Shown piece by piece: positions 28,798 to 37,210 of a stretch of DNA of 64,000 nucleotides (within the stretch, counting starts at the first letter, position 1; every line of letters begins with the position of its first letter). A program made the position numbers and the translations under genes. Source of the DNA: Brevibacillus brevis. Its GTDB lineage: Bacteria > Bacillota > Bacilli > Brevibacillales > Brevibacillaceae. Where the stretch lies: assembly GCF_001039275.2 (NCBI RefSeq), contig NZ_CP030117.1:27501-91500 (forward strand), written 5' to 3'. The notes beneath the pieces are model-generated. The model was not told the DNA's origin and searched no databases. It saw nothing but the letters and a program-made list of their open reading frames with translations.

Positions 28798-28827
28798 AAC
28801 AAGATTGCTAATATGACAAAATCTGTA

Positions 28828-28888
28828 TTGACTTTGCTAAAATTGAAAGGATATGATGTAACTATAAATATTTGCCATTTTTGCAAAT
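28828..28888 (+). promoter_or_regulatory. Promoter and palindrome before the second HTH gene
   Basis: TTGACT (28828-28833), 18 bp, TATGAT (28852-28857). ATTTGC-N7-GCAAAT (28870-28888) lies just downstream near the transcription start, fitting an autorepressor site. Confidence 0.5.
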
Positions 28889-28904
28889 CAGGAGGGGATA
28901 ACTG

Positions 28905-29117
28905 GTGGAACGACTCAACCTCCCGTTTATCGCGCAACGACGTAATGAGTGCAAGCTGACCTTGCAAGAAATGGCGGAAGCACTCGGATTTCGAAATGCT
29001 TCGACATACTTGAAGTACGAGAAGGGAGAATATGACTTCAAGGCTAATCATCTGCCAGTGTTAGCGAAAAAACTCCGGTGTAACATGCTTGATCTTTTTA
29101 TCAGGATGATTTGCTGA
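28905..29117 (+). CDS. Small XRE-like HTH protein (70 aa)
   Basis: A single HTH domain: LPFIAQRRNECKLTLQEMAE, then ASTYLKYEKGEYDFKANHLPVLAKKL, like the Cro/CI type with no extra domain. The GTG at 28905 follows GGAGGGGATAACTG. With the divergent larger XRE protein it may form an antagonistic pair. The next gene follows after 13 bp. Confidence 0.8.
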   Translation: MERLNLPFIAQRRNECKLTLQEMAEALGFRNASTYLKYEKGEYDFKANHLPVLAKKLRCNMLDLFIRMIC

Positions 29118-29130
29118 TTTAGCAAAAGGG

Positions 29131-29391
29131 GTGGGAGGCTTGAATGCTTGGGAGGCAAATAGAAGGCAACTGGAAATCTGGAGAAAAACCGTCGCTTACG
29201 AAATTGAAATGATGGCGCCACAGAGTATGCCAGCTTGCGAGGGATTTCTCGAGCGCTTGGTCATCTTTGAAAAGGAGTTGGAAAACAACGCGCGATGCCC
29301 ATATAGTACGACACATGATGGGAATGATGCCGGGTCGCGTCCGTTGCCCATTCAGGAAACAGAAAAAAGCCCGGTACGGACTTCACCGTGA
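29131..29391 (+). CDS. Small hypothetical protein, HTH operon partner
   Basis: A soluble charged protein of about 86 residues with EANRRQLEIWRKTVAYEIEM, a MPACEGFLERLVIFEKELEN helix and a polar tail. It follows the small HTH gene by 13 bp and is probably co-transcribed. The start is unsure: GTG 29131 and TTG 29140 are both too close to their SD-like sequences. The 3' end overlaps the terminator of the opposite PTS gene. Function unknown. Confidence 0.55.
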   Translation: MGGLNAWEANRRQLEIWRKTVAYEIEMMAPQSMPACEGFLERLVIFEKELENNARCPYSTTHDGNDAGSRPLPIQETEKSPVRTSP

Positions 29392-29397
29392 CCGGGC
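29362..29397 (-). terminator. Terminator of the PTS operon
   Basis: GCCCGGT / ACCGGGC stem; the T run lies on the minus strand (29362-29368 read in reverse), closing nagP. Confidence 0.85.
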
Positions 29398-29409
29398 ATT
29401 CTTTGTATG

Positions 29410-30849
29410 TTACAGCTTGCTGATTTCTTCTTTTAACAGCTCCGAATGGGTTCCGAAGACGACTTGCACGCTTCCTTGACCCAGTCGCATAACACCTGCT
29501 GCACCGAGGTCCTTCAAGGCTTTGTCGTTGACCTTCTTGTCGTCCTTCAAGACGAGACGCAAACGAGTGATGCAAGCGTCTACGCTAACGATATTTTCTT
29601 TTCCACCAATATGAGTGAGTACTTGAATTGCTTTATCCTGCATCGAATTGTTCCTTCCCGTAGTTGTAGCTGTCATATCCTCGTCATCTTCACGTCCTGG
29701 CGTCTTGAGGTTCAGCTTTACGATCATGAAACGGAACAGGACGTAGTAAACCACGGAAAATGCGAGACCAATCGGGATGATCATCCAGGCATTCGTTGAG
29801 AGATGGTAGTTGATACCGTAATCGATCAGACCCGCTGAGAATCCAAAGCCGTGCTTGATACCCAGAGAGGTTACGATATATCCGGACACACCCGTCAATA
29901 TCGCGTGAACAAAATACAGGAGTGGAGCAGCGAACATGAACGCAAATTCAACTACCTCGGTAATCCCGGTCAGGAACGAAGCGAGAGCTGCACCAATAAA
30001 CATAGAAGCAACTACTTTGCGTTTTTCAGGACGCGCTGAGTGAATAATAGCGAAAGCCGCTCCAGGAAGTGCGAACATCATGATTGGATAGAAACCAGTC
30101 ATAAACATACCTGCTGATGGGTCTCCCGCAAAGAAACGGTGCAAGTCGCCGTGTACCACTTTTCCTGTTGCATCGGTAAAGTCACCGATTTGGAACCAGG
30201 CAATCGCATTGAGTACGTGGTGCAGACCAAATGGAACGAGCAATCGGTTGAAGAATCCGAACAGGAAAGAACCTGTTGCGCCGAGACCTACGATCCAAGA
30301 GCCCAATGAGTCGAGGGCAATCTGGATCGGCCCCCAAATGATCCCGAAAATCAAGCCGACGACAACCATGGAAAGAGAAGTGATGATCGGGACGAAGCGT
30401 TTTCCACCAAAGAAGCCTAGCCATTCTGGCAGCTTGATCGAATGGTAGCGGTTGTAGAAAAACGCTGCAATACCACCTGCCATAATACCACCGATGACAC
30501 CCATGTTCAGTTTTAAATCGTCCGCGATGAAAGGCATGGCAGCAGGAACAGCCGCAAGCACTTTCGTCAATACGACGTAGGCAATGACAGCGGCCAAAGC
30601 AGCAACAGCATCTCCAGCCAAGCCAATGGCAACACCGACAGCAAAGATTAATGCCAGGTTGTCAAAAATGGCTGCACCGCCAGCAGCCAAAAGCGGAGCG
30701 ATGTACGAGTCCATGAATGCACCAAAGGCGCCGAGATTGAGGTCCTTCTCGAATTTGAGAAGACCAAAGCTTTGCAAAATCGCTGCGGCTGGCAACGTTG
30801 CGACCGGGAGCATGAGGGCTCTCCCAATCTTTTGCAGAAAAGCGAGCAT
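29410..30849 (-). CDS. nagP: PTS N-acetylglucosamine-type transporter, EIICB
   Basis: A 479-residue fused permease and EIIB. The EIIC part (about residues 1-380, ten TM helices) carries HRFFAGDPSAGMFMTGFYPIMMFALPGA and the GITEVVEFAFMF loop typical of GlcNAc carriers rather than glucose PtsG. The EIIB domain (about 400-479) has its phosphorylated Cys in VDACITRLRL. It lacks an EIIA domain, which the separate EIIA gene upstream supplies. It imports and phosphorylates GlcNAc. The gap to ptsI holds a cre-like site and a hairpin. A glucose role cannot be excluded. Confidence 0.88.
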   Translation of the reverse strand: MLAFLQKIGRALMLPVATLPAAAILQSFGLLKFEKDLNLGAFGAFMDSYIAPLLAAGGAAIFDNLALIFAVGVAIGLAGDAVAALAAVIAYVVLTKVLAAVPAAMPFIADDLKLNMGVIGGIMAGGIAAFFYNRYHSIKLPEWLGFFGGKRFVPIITSLSMVVVGLIFGIIWGPIQIALDSLGSWIVGLGATGSFLFGFFNRLLVPFGLHHVLNAIAWFQIGDFTDATGKVVHGDLHRFFAGDPSAGMFMTGFYPIMMFALPGAAFAIIHSARPEKRKVVASMFIGAALASFLTGITEVVEFAFMFAAPLLYFVHAILTGVSGYIVTSLGIKHGFGFSAGLIDYGINYHLSTNAWMIIPIGLAFSVVYYVLFRFMIVKLNLKTPGREDDEDMTATTTGRNNSMQDKAIQVLTHIGGKENIVSVDACITRLRLVLKDDKKVNDKALKDLGAAGVMRLGQGSVQVVFGTHSELLKEEISKL

Positions 30850-30966
30850 AGGATAAAACCTCCTTGGAATGGAATGAATTTATCAGGGAAGCCGCTCTCC
30901 GGATGAATGGCAAAATGATGAGGGCACAAGGAATAAGCCGGAGAGAGACCATTCTGATCGATATGT

Positions 30967-30980
30967 TGGAAGCGCTTTCA
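30967..30980. promoter_or_regulatory. cre-like site between ptsI and nagP
   Basis: TGGAAGCGCTTTCA matches the CcpA cre consensus TGWAANCGNTNWCA at 13 of 14 positions. An inverted repeat CTCTCCGG / CCGGAGAG lies between it and the nagP SD. Confidence 0.6.
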
Positions 30981-31001
30981 CTACTTAGGCGACAAAACCT
31001 T

Positions 31002-32714
31002 TTATAAGGCTTTGTCTTTCAAATATTGAACGACCTCGTCTACAGTAGAGAGTGTAAGGACGTGTTTGGCCAGTTGCTTCGCTTCCTCTACGCTAGTGGA
31101 GCGGATACGTTCTTTGACTTTTGGCATGACCGAAGCGGCACCGCTGAACTCATCGAGTCCCAATCCGAGCAGGAGCTTGGTTGCCAACGGATCTCCCGCC
31201 ATTTCCCCACACAGCCCGGTCCAAATGCCCGCCCGATGGGAAGCCTCAATGACTTGGGAAATCAATCGTAATACGGCTGGATGGTAGTAGCTGTACAGCT
31301 CGGCGATATTGGCATTCATCCGGTCTACTGCCAGCGTATATTGAACGAGATCATTGGTGCCGATGCTGAAAAAGTCTACCTCTTTCGCAAACGCATCTGC
31401 TTGCAGGCAAGCACCTGGAATCTCCATCATCATGCCTACCGCGATCTTCTCGTCAAAAGCGATTCCTTCAGCCCGCAGCTCTGCTTTCGCTTGTTCCAGC
31501 AAGCGTTTGGCTTCACGCAACTGCTCCAGATGGGAAATCATCGGGAACATGATCAGCAGGCGACCAAATGCACTGGCACGCAAGAGAGCGCGTAATTGCA
31601 CCAGGAACAATTCCGGTCTGGCTAACGAGATGCGCATTGCGCGGAAGCCAAGGAACGGGTTTTCCTCCTGTGGAAGTGCTAGTGCTGGCAAATGCTTGTC
31701 GCCGCCAACATCCAAAGTACGAATGATGACTGGTTTGTCGCCAAAAGCAGCGGCTACGTGCTTATATGCAGCGAATTGTTCGTTCTCATCTGGAAGAGTA
31801 CTGCGATCCATAAACAAAAACTCGGAGCGGAACAACCCGATTCCCTCTACACCAGAGGCGATCAGTGCATCAGATTCTTCTGGCACAGCCATGTTTGCCA
31901 TCAGGTGAACGCGGTGGCCATCGGTTGTTTCGGCAGGCAGTTCCTTAATGGCTTCGTACAATTGACGTTCTTTTTCTTCCTGTGCGGCTTTTTCCTGATA
32001 GGTAGCCAGTGTATCCGCATCAGGGGAAACAATTAACTGTCCAGTGGTTCCGTCGATGATCAGCAAACTTCCGGAGTCTACTTTTTCCATCAAGGTATCG
32101 CCTGCACCCATGACAGCGGGAATTCCGAGAGAGCGTGCCAATATGGCTGCATGAGAGGTAGCGCCGCCTTTTGCCGTGACAATTCCCCGTACATGCTGGA
32201 GTGGAAGCTGAAGCGTCTCGGATGGGGTGACGTCCCATGCAACCAGAATAAACGGCTCTTCCGGGTAGGAGATGACGGTGTCACCGCCCGAAATATTTCG
32301 AATCAGACGGCGGCTCACATCACGAATATCATCCGCGCGCTCTTTCATGTAGGCATCGTCCATACTCTCAAAGAGAGCGATGAACTGATCGGCTACTTGC
32401 GAGACGGCGGCAGATGCCGCCAGTTGTTGATTTTCGATGAGAGCACTCATCTCCCCGACAAATGCCGGGTCATCCAAAAAGGCGATATGAGCAGAGAGGA
32501 TGGCCGCTTTTTCCGAGCCTAATTGTTCCTCTGTCTGTTCTTTTAGCTTTTCCAGTTGTTCGCGTGCTTGCTCTACGCTCTTGCTAAGTAGTCCTAGCTC
32601 CTGAGTCGTATCCACTGAAGTGGTGGACTCTGCCTGCGTAATGGCTGTTTCGTGTGTGAGGCGTAAAACAGGGGCTATCGAAATGCCAGCGGAAACCGGG
32701 ATTCCTTTTAACAT
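31002..32714 (-). CDS. ptsI: PTS enzyme I
   Basis: The PEP-protein phosphotransferase that starts the sugar phosphorylation chain in the cytoplasm. The 570-residue product has the HPr-binding helical domain (to about residue 145), the phosphohistidine signature GGATSHAAILARS with H188, and the C-terminal PEP-binding barrel with FLFMDRS, MMEIPGACLQAD and FSIGTNDLVQYTLAVDR (catalytic Cys in WTGLCGEMAGD). It lies between ptsH (40-bp gap) and nagP in a minus-strand operon. Confidence 0.97.
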   Translation of the reverse strand: MLKGIPVSAGISIAPVLRLTHETAITQAESTTSVDTTQELGLLSKSVEQAREQLEKLKEQTEEQLGSEKAAILSAHIAFLDDPAFVGEMSALIENQQLAASAAVSQVADQFIALFESMDDAYMKERADDIRDVSRRLIRNISGGDTVISYPEEPFILVAWDVTPSETLQLPLQHVRGIVTAKGGATSHAAILARSLGIPAVMGAGDTLMEKVDSGSLLIIDGTTGQLIVSPDADTLATYQEKAAQEEKERQLYEAIKELPAETTDGHRVHLMANMAVPEESDALIASGVEGIGLFRSEFLFMDRSTLPDENEQFAAYKHVAAAFGDKPVIIRTLDVGGDKHLPALALPQEENPFLGFRAMRISLARPELFLVQLRALLRASAFGRLLIMFPMISHLEQLREAKRLLEQAKAELRAEGIAFDEKIAVGMMMEIPGACLQADAFAKEVDFFSIGTNDLVQYTLAVDRMNANIAELYSYYHPAVLRLISQVIEASHRAGIWTGLCGEMAGDPLATKLLLGLGLDEFSGAASVMPKVKERIRSTSVEEAKQLAKHVLTLSTVDEVVQYLKDKAL

Positions 32715-32754
32715 ACATCCTTCACCTTCCTGTTCGTCGTTTACACGGTATGAT

Positions 32755-33012
32755 TTACGAGGATTGCTCCAATAGCTGCTGAATCGCAGTGGCTACGTTT
32801 TGTTCATCCGCTCCGTCGATCTGAACGGTTAGGGTGTCACCTTGGGAGACACCCAACGTCATGATGCCGAGAATGCTTTTGCCATCTGCGTGTTTTGTCC
32901 CTTTGCTCAGCGTAATCTTTGACTGAGATTGCGACGAACAATTCACGAGCAGAGCTGCTGGTCTCGCGTGGAGCCCACCCTCTACATTGACGGTTACTTC
33001 AAATTGAACCAT
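32755..33012 (-). CDS. ptsH: Phosphocarrier protein HPr
   Basis: The 85-residue PTS phosphocarrier. H15 in GLHARPAA is the catalytic site phosphorylated by EI, and S46 in GKSILGI is the site of HPr kinase used for carbon catabolite repression through CcpA. The presence of the Ser46 region fits the cre-like sites in this operon. It is preceded by EIIA and followed by ptsI. Confidence 0.97.
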   Translation of the reverse strand: MVQFEVTVNVEGGLHARPAALLVNCSSQSQSKITLSKGTKHADGKSILGIMTLGVSQGDTLTVQIDGADEQNVATAIQQLLEQSS

Positions 33013-33042
33013 GTTGTACCTCCTTCAACCATGCGCTTCGCT

Positions 33043-33540
33043 TTATTTTAAGACGACAGTCATAAGTGGCTCTTGGCCTGCTTGCACAGTTGCTTTTGCC
33101 ACTACATTTTTTTCAGCAACCATATCACCGTTTGTAATTACGATTGGTGTCACAATCGGACAGCCCGCATCCTCCAGTACACTCTTGTCGAATTGGATGA
33201 GCTTGTCGCCAGCCTTCACTTGATCGCCAACCGAGACAAACGGGGTAAAGCCTTTCCCGTTTAATTTCACCGTATCAATTCCGATATGCATCAATATCTC
33301 AAGACCACTTTCGGTCGACAGCCCGATAGCATGGTGAGTAGGGAAAAGATGCGTAACCTTTCCATCGACAGGGGAGACGAGCGTGTCTGCACTTGGCAAA
33401 ATCGCTACACCATCACCGACGACTTTACCTGCGAATACAGGATCAGGAACTTCGGACAGGGGGAGTACGGTACCTGTTAATGGTGCAAGAAAGGTTACCT
33501 CTTGTTGTTGTTTTTTCCGGGAAAAAAGACTGCGTAGCAT
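33043..33540 (-). CDS. PTS EIIA, glucose type
   Basis: A stand-alone 165-residue EIIA of the Crr type. Residues H70 (PTHHAIG) and H85 (LMHIGIDTV) form the active site. PLTGTVLPLSEVPDPVFAG and LVSPVDGKV are standard. It accepts phosphate from HPr and passes it to EIIB domains such as that of NagP. The ATG at 33540 follows AAAAGGAGG. A RAT/terminator switch lies between it and glcT, so EIIA and the downstream ptsHI-nagP are under GlcT antitermination. Confidence 0.95.
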   Translation of the reverse strand: MLRSLFSRKKQQQEVTFLAPLTGTVLPLSEVPDPVFAGKVVGDGVAILPSADTLVSPVDGKVTHLFPTHHAIGLSTESGLEILMHIGIDTVKLNGKGFTPFVSVGDQVKAGDKLIQFDKSVLEDAGCPIVTPIVITNGDMVAEKNVVAKATVQAGQEPLMTVVLK

Positions 33541-33565
33541 AGTATCCTCCTTTTGCGTCTGAACC

Positions 33566-33658
33566 AAAAAAGGCATGAGACGGTTGAATTCATACGACGA
33601 CATACTTACTATGTCCGTATGATCTCACCGCTCATGCCTAGTCGAGCTAGTAACACGC
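33566..33658 (-). promoter_or_regulatory. RAT antiterminator and overlapping terminator before EIIA
   Basis: On the minus strand the RAT-type stem CGTGTTACTAGCTCGACTAG-GCATGAG (33658-33631) overlaps a terminator formed by GGCATGAGCGG and its complement CCGTCTCATGCC, followed by six T (to about 33566). It closely resembles the B. subtilis ptsG RAT bound by GlcT. Confidence 0.88.
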
Positions 33659-33669
33659 AGGATTATGAT

Positions 33670-34527
33670 TTAATTTTGTTGTAATAAGCGATAAAGGTGC
33701 AGAGCCATGTAACCAACCTCATCTTCGGGTACAGCGATTTCGAGACGGGTGGAAATGTATTGAGCCAGCTCCGTTGCCAATTGATAGGCTTCTGGCATGG
33801 TGGTTTTGACTCGGTCCAGAAGCGGATTCTTGATGAATTTTTGTTGACGGATGCGCTCAACGGCAAAGCGCAAATGGGTAATGAGGCGAACGTAATCAAT
33901 GGTACTGCGTTCAATTGTAATGGCTGTTCGCTCTTCAATCAGGCTTACCAACTCCGTGATGATGTTGGTGAATTGGACAGCCTTTTTTACTGGCACGTAA
34001 CTGATTGCGGAGTGTATGTGCAAGGCCAGAAATCCGATTTCACTATCGGGAATGTCCAGGTCGAATGCGTTTTTGATCATATCCGCTGCCCGGTTCGCCA
34101 GTGCGTACTCTTTCGTGTACAGCGTCTGGATTTCGAACAAGAAAGGATTCACGATCTCCATTCCGTTATTGAGCCGGTAGATCGCAAACTGGATATGGTC
34201 AGGTAAGGCAACGTGGACGTGTTCGTTCAATTCCGGCGTAATCTCACTTGCAATGAGAGCGATAATTTCTTCCGCAATTCCTACGACAGCAGGATCTACT
34301 TGGCTCAGGATGTTCTGATACTGTTTCTGATGATTTTCATTTTCGAGCGTGAAGCGCTTTTCCACTCGCGAGTCTTGGGAGGGGATGGTATTCCCGGGTT
34401 TTGCGCCAAATCCGATTCCTTTTCCGAACAGGACAATTTCTTGTCCGGATCCGGGTTCTTCTACAAGTACGACGTTATGGTTCAACACACGCGTAATTGC
34501 GTACGTTTTTTCCTTTTCACGGGACAA
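33670..34527 (-). CDS. glcT: GlcT-type transcriptional antiterminator
   Basis: A 285-residue BglG/LicT family antiterminator with an N-terminal CAT RNA-binding domain (ITRVLNHNVVLVEEPGSGQEIVLFGKGIGFG, about residues 10-60) and two PRD domains. The PRD histidines are seen in HVALPDH, LALHIHSA (PRD1), LITHLRFA and MALHLYRLL (PRD2). EIIB-dependent phosphorylation of PRDs in this family inactivates it when sugar is absent. The start is TTG 34527 after AAAGGTGG; the nearby ATG is out of frame. Its own leader has a second RAT, so it is autoregulated. Confidence 0.93.
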   Translation of the reverse strand: MSREKEKTYAITRVLNHNVVLVEEPGSGQEIVLFGKGIGFGAKPGNTIPSQDSRVEKRFTLENENHQKQYQNILSQVDPAVVGIAEEIIALIASEITPELNEHVHVALPDHIQFAIYRLNNGMEIVNPFLFEIQTLYTKEYALANRAADMIKNAFDLDIPDSEIGFLALHIHSAISYVPVKKAVQFTNIITELVSLIEERTAITIERSTIDYVRLITHLRFAVERIRQQKFIKNPLLDRVKTTMPEAYQLATELAQYISTRLEIAVPEDEVGYMALHLYRLLQQN

Positions 34528-34638
34528 TCCATTCCACCACCTTTAGATAGACAAAAACGGTCCATGACCGTATTTGCTTACCGCAAGCGGTCACATCCAA
34601 TTTAATGAAAAACGCCGATGAACCCTGACGTTAATCAG

Positions 34639-34712
34639 AAAAAAGAGCCGAAAAAACCTTTTTAACAAGAAAAAGATCTTCTCGGCTCATGCCTGCATTA
34701 CCAGTAACACGC
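34639..34712 (-). promoter_or_regulatory. RAT antiterminator and terminator in the glcT leader
   Basis: On the minus strand GCGTGTTACTGGTAATGCAG-GCATGAG (34712-34686) matches the RAT at 33631-33658. The overlapping terminator pairs GAGCCGA with TCGGCTC, followed by TTTTTT (to 34639). Confidence 0.85.
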
Positions 34713-34716
34713 CTTG

Positions 34717-34730
34717 TGAAAACGCTTCAA
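34717..34730. promoter_or_regulatory. cre-like site in the glcT leader
   Basis: TTGAAGCGTTTTCA on the minus strand matches cre at 12 of 14. It lies about 10 bp downstream of the promoter, where CcpA could block transcription. Confidence 0.45.
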
Positions 34731-34739
34731 TTAAAGCTT

Positions 34740-34768
34740 ATAATAGCTCACGTCTCGTACATTGTCAA
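34740..34768 (-). promoter_or_regulatory. Sigma-A promoter of the glcT-PTS operon
   Basis: On the minus strand a perfect TTGACA (34768-34763), 17 bp, TATTAT (34745-34740). Confidence 0.85.
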
Positions 34769-34896
34769 TCACCCTGTTTACGTGAAAAAACGCGGTGGGC
34801 AGGAGATGCAAGTGCCTGTCCCGAATTGTTTGAACCAACAGGATAAGGGCAAAACAAAGCCAAGCGGACGCCTCATTAGCAATCCGCCTGTTTTGT

Positions 34897-35394
34897 TTAC
34901 TTGGTGTACTTGTCGGCAATCGTAGATGCACAGAAGGAGTTCGGTTTGATTTCGGCACGAAAGTGATTGGTTTCTGCTAAGCTCAACAAAGACTGGATAA
35001 ACTTACGGGTAGGGCCATTCGTACCGATATCAAAATGCAGGCGGATGGGAGTATCTAAATGGTGGTCCCGCAAATATTGGCGTACTTCTGTGGCAAGTCC
35101 GACTGCGTACATCGCTTCCTGAAATATACGCTGTTGCAAGGATGAATACCGGCGTTCTTGAAATTTGTGATAAAAGAAGGTGCCCCCATGGCCGGGACGA
35201 ATCACTGTGATAACGAGGGCAAAAAAAGTCCCGCGGCTTTTTAATTGAGAGTCGGCCCCCACAATAATTTCAAATGGACCACCTTTTGATGAGATGGTAT
35301 GTTCGATGTGGGAAAACACTTCTTCTTTTGCCAGTAGACCTCTAGTCGGACTGTGAAAGCGATCAAATAACGTATTTGCAGAGGTTAAGCCCAC
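34897..35394 (-). CDS. YkuK-like RNase H-fold protein
   Basis: A 165-residue DUF458/YkuK family protein. IIVGADSQLKSRGTFFALVI provides the first Asp of an RNase H-like fold, and HFDIGTNGPTRKFI a second acidic position. B. subtilis YkuK is annotated as ribonuclease H-like with unknown role. The GTG at 35394 follows GGAGGGATGTGA. It stands alone between the glcT promoter and the divergent tadA. Confidence 0.88.
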   Translation of the reverse strand: MGLTSANTLFDRFHSPTRGLLAKEEVFSHIEHTISSKGGPFEIIVGADSQLKSRGTFFALVITVIRPGHGGTFFYHKFQERRYSSLQQRIFQEAMYAVGLATEVRQYLRDHHLDTPIRLHFDIGTNGPTRKFIQSLLSLAETNHFRAEIKPNSFCASTIADKYTK

Positions 35395-35481
35395 TCACAT
35401 CCCTCCAGAAAGAGGCTAACAAAGATTTGCATACTTCTTCCTTACATCATTAATGTATGTAATCTCTCAGATAGTATGTGA

Positions 35482-36060
<579 letters not shown>

Positions 36061-36075
36061 CCGGGCTGTCTGGAC

Positions 36076-36102
36076 AAACCGTCTGCATGCAGGCGGTTTT
36101 TA
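36076..36102. terminator. Bidirectional terminator between tadA and the pseudouridine synthase gene
   Basis: AAACCGTCTGCATGCAGGCGGTTTTT is nearly palindromic, with A and T runs. Confidence 0.85.
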
Positions 36103-36819
36103 TTTGTTTACGTTTTGCAGCATGTGCAGCTCTTCTTCGGTCAGTTCGCGATACTCACCAGGGGCGAGTGATGGGTCAAGGTGAAGCGGGCCCATACGAA
36201 TCCGTTGCAGATAGGTGACTTGCAGGTCGAAAGCAGCAAACATCCGTTTTACCTGATGGAACTTTCCTTCCATGATGGTGACGCGAATCTCTGATGTTTC
36301 TCCCGAAGAGATAATCTCCAGCTTGGCTGGCAGTGTAGTGAAGTCCTCTAATTCCACGCCTTTGGCGAACTCCTGTACATGGTGCTCAGTGACCCGGCCA
36401 TCGATGCGAGCAAAGTACTCCTTGTCCACTTTCTTTTTCGGGGACAAGAGGCTATGGGAGAGCTGACCGTCATTGGTCAAGAGCAAGAGACCCTCTGTAT
36501 CAATATCCAGTCGGCCTACCGGATGTACCTTGATTGCCCACTCGTACGGGAGCAAGTCCACGACAGTTTCATGGACATTGTCCTCTGTAGCAGAAACCAC
36601 TCCAGGCGGCTTGTTCAGCAAAACGTATACCCAGCGCTTAAAGTTAAGTGGTTCTCCATCCACAAGGATTTCCTGTTCCTCGGCAATGACATGCATCCCC
36701 GGGTCTGTTGCGACAACGCCGTCTACGACGATCAGTCGCTGTTTCACAAGTGCTTTCACTTCCTTGCGCGTGCCGATTGCCATATTGGCCAGCACCTTGT
36801 CCAAACGTTCACGTTTCAT
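36100..36819 (-). CDS. RsuA/RluB family pseudouridine synthase
   Basis: A 239-residue rRNA-modifying enzyme with an N-terminal S4 RNA-binding domain (RLDKVLANMAIGTRKEVKALVKQ, residues 4-60) and the catalytic motif GRLDIDTEGLLLLTNDG carrying the active Asp. GKFHQVKRMFAAF is the C-terminal signature. The length and the LLNKPPGVVSATED start of the catalytic domain fit the RsuA type (16S U516) better than RluB. The ATG at 36819 has only a weak upstream GAGG. Confidence 0.93.
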   Translation of the reverse strand: MKRERLDKVLANMAIGTRKEVKALVKQRLIVVDGVVATDPGMHVIAEEQEILVDGEPLNFKRWVYVLLNKPPGVVSATEDNVHETVVDLLPYEWAIKVHPVGRLDIDTEGLLLLTNDGQLSHSLLSPKKKVDKEYFARIDGRVTEHHVQEFAKGVELEDFTTLPAKLEIISSGETSEIRVTIMEGKFHQVKRMFAAFDLQVTYLQRIRMGPLHLDPSLAPGEYRELTEEELHMLQNVNK

Positions 36820-36978
36820 ATATGTTCCTCGCTTTTCTTCTGATCGGATACCAATCTTGTGTGCTGTTATTAGTTTGGCCTAATGAGCCGCGCAAATCAA
36901 GGGGCATACAGAGGAATGAGTCTTGCATTTTTGACTGTATTTTGCTATAGTAAGTAATGTTTCTGACAAACCAAATAT

Positions 36979-37067
36979 GGAGAGATACCCAAGTGGTCAT
37001 AAGGGGACGCACTCGAAATGCGTTAGGCGTCGTGAGGCGTGCGTGGGTTCGAATCCCACTCTCTCCG
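36979..37067 (+). tRNA. tRNA-Ser (anticodon CGA)
   Basis: 89-nt class II tRNA: acceptor GGAGAGA / TCTCTCC, anticodon stem ACGCA / TGCGT with loop CTCGAAA (anticodon CGA, reads UCG), long variable arm AGGCGTCGTGAGGCGT and T loop TTCGAAT. CCA is not encoded. No flanking repeat is seen. The rest of the 36820-37210 gap holds only its terminator and the ECF promoter. Confidence 0.97.
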
Positions 37068-37091
37068 CTTAGATTTTTCGGATCGATGAGA

Positions 37092-37128
37092 ATGAAGCAT
37101 ATTTTTGCCAGTACGGCAGAGATATGCT
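37092..37128 (+). terminator. Terminator of tRNA-Ser
   Basis: Perfect 11-bp stem ATGAAGCATAT / ATATGCTTCAT and seven T. Confidence 0.92.
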
Positions 37129-37151
37129 TCATTTTTTTATATCACAAAAAC

Positions 37152-37176
37152 TGTAAGCAAATTTCATTTTCGCGTC
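37152..37176 (+). promoter_or_regulatory. Candidate ECF autoregulatory promoter
   Basis: TGTAAG (37152-37157) and CGTC (37173-37176) spaced by 15 bp resemble the -35/-10 of ECF sigma promoters (TGAAAC...CGTC), just before the sigma gene. Confidence 0.45.
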
Positions 37177-37210
37177 TAATAAGATACAAACTTCATAAAG
37201 GAGCGTACGA

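Noticed and set aside
34858..34888. Terminator for the YkuK-like gene
   Set aside because: GCGGA / TCCGC arms are short and the T-rich tail is interrupted; not firm enough to list.
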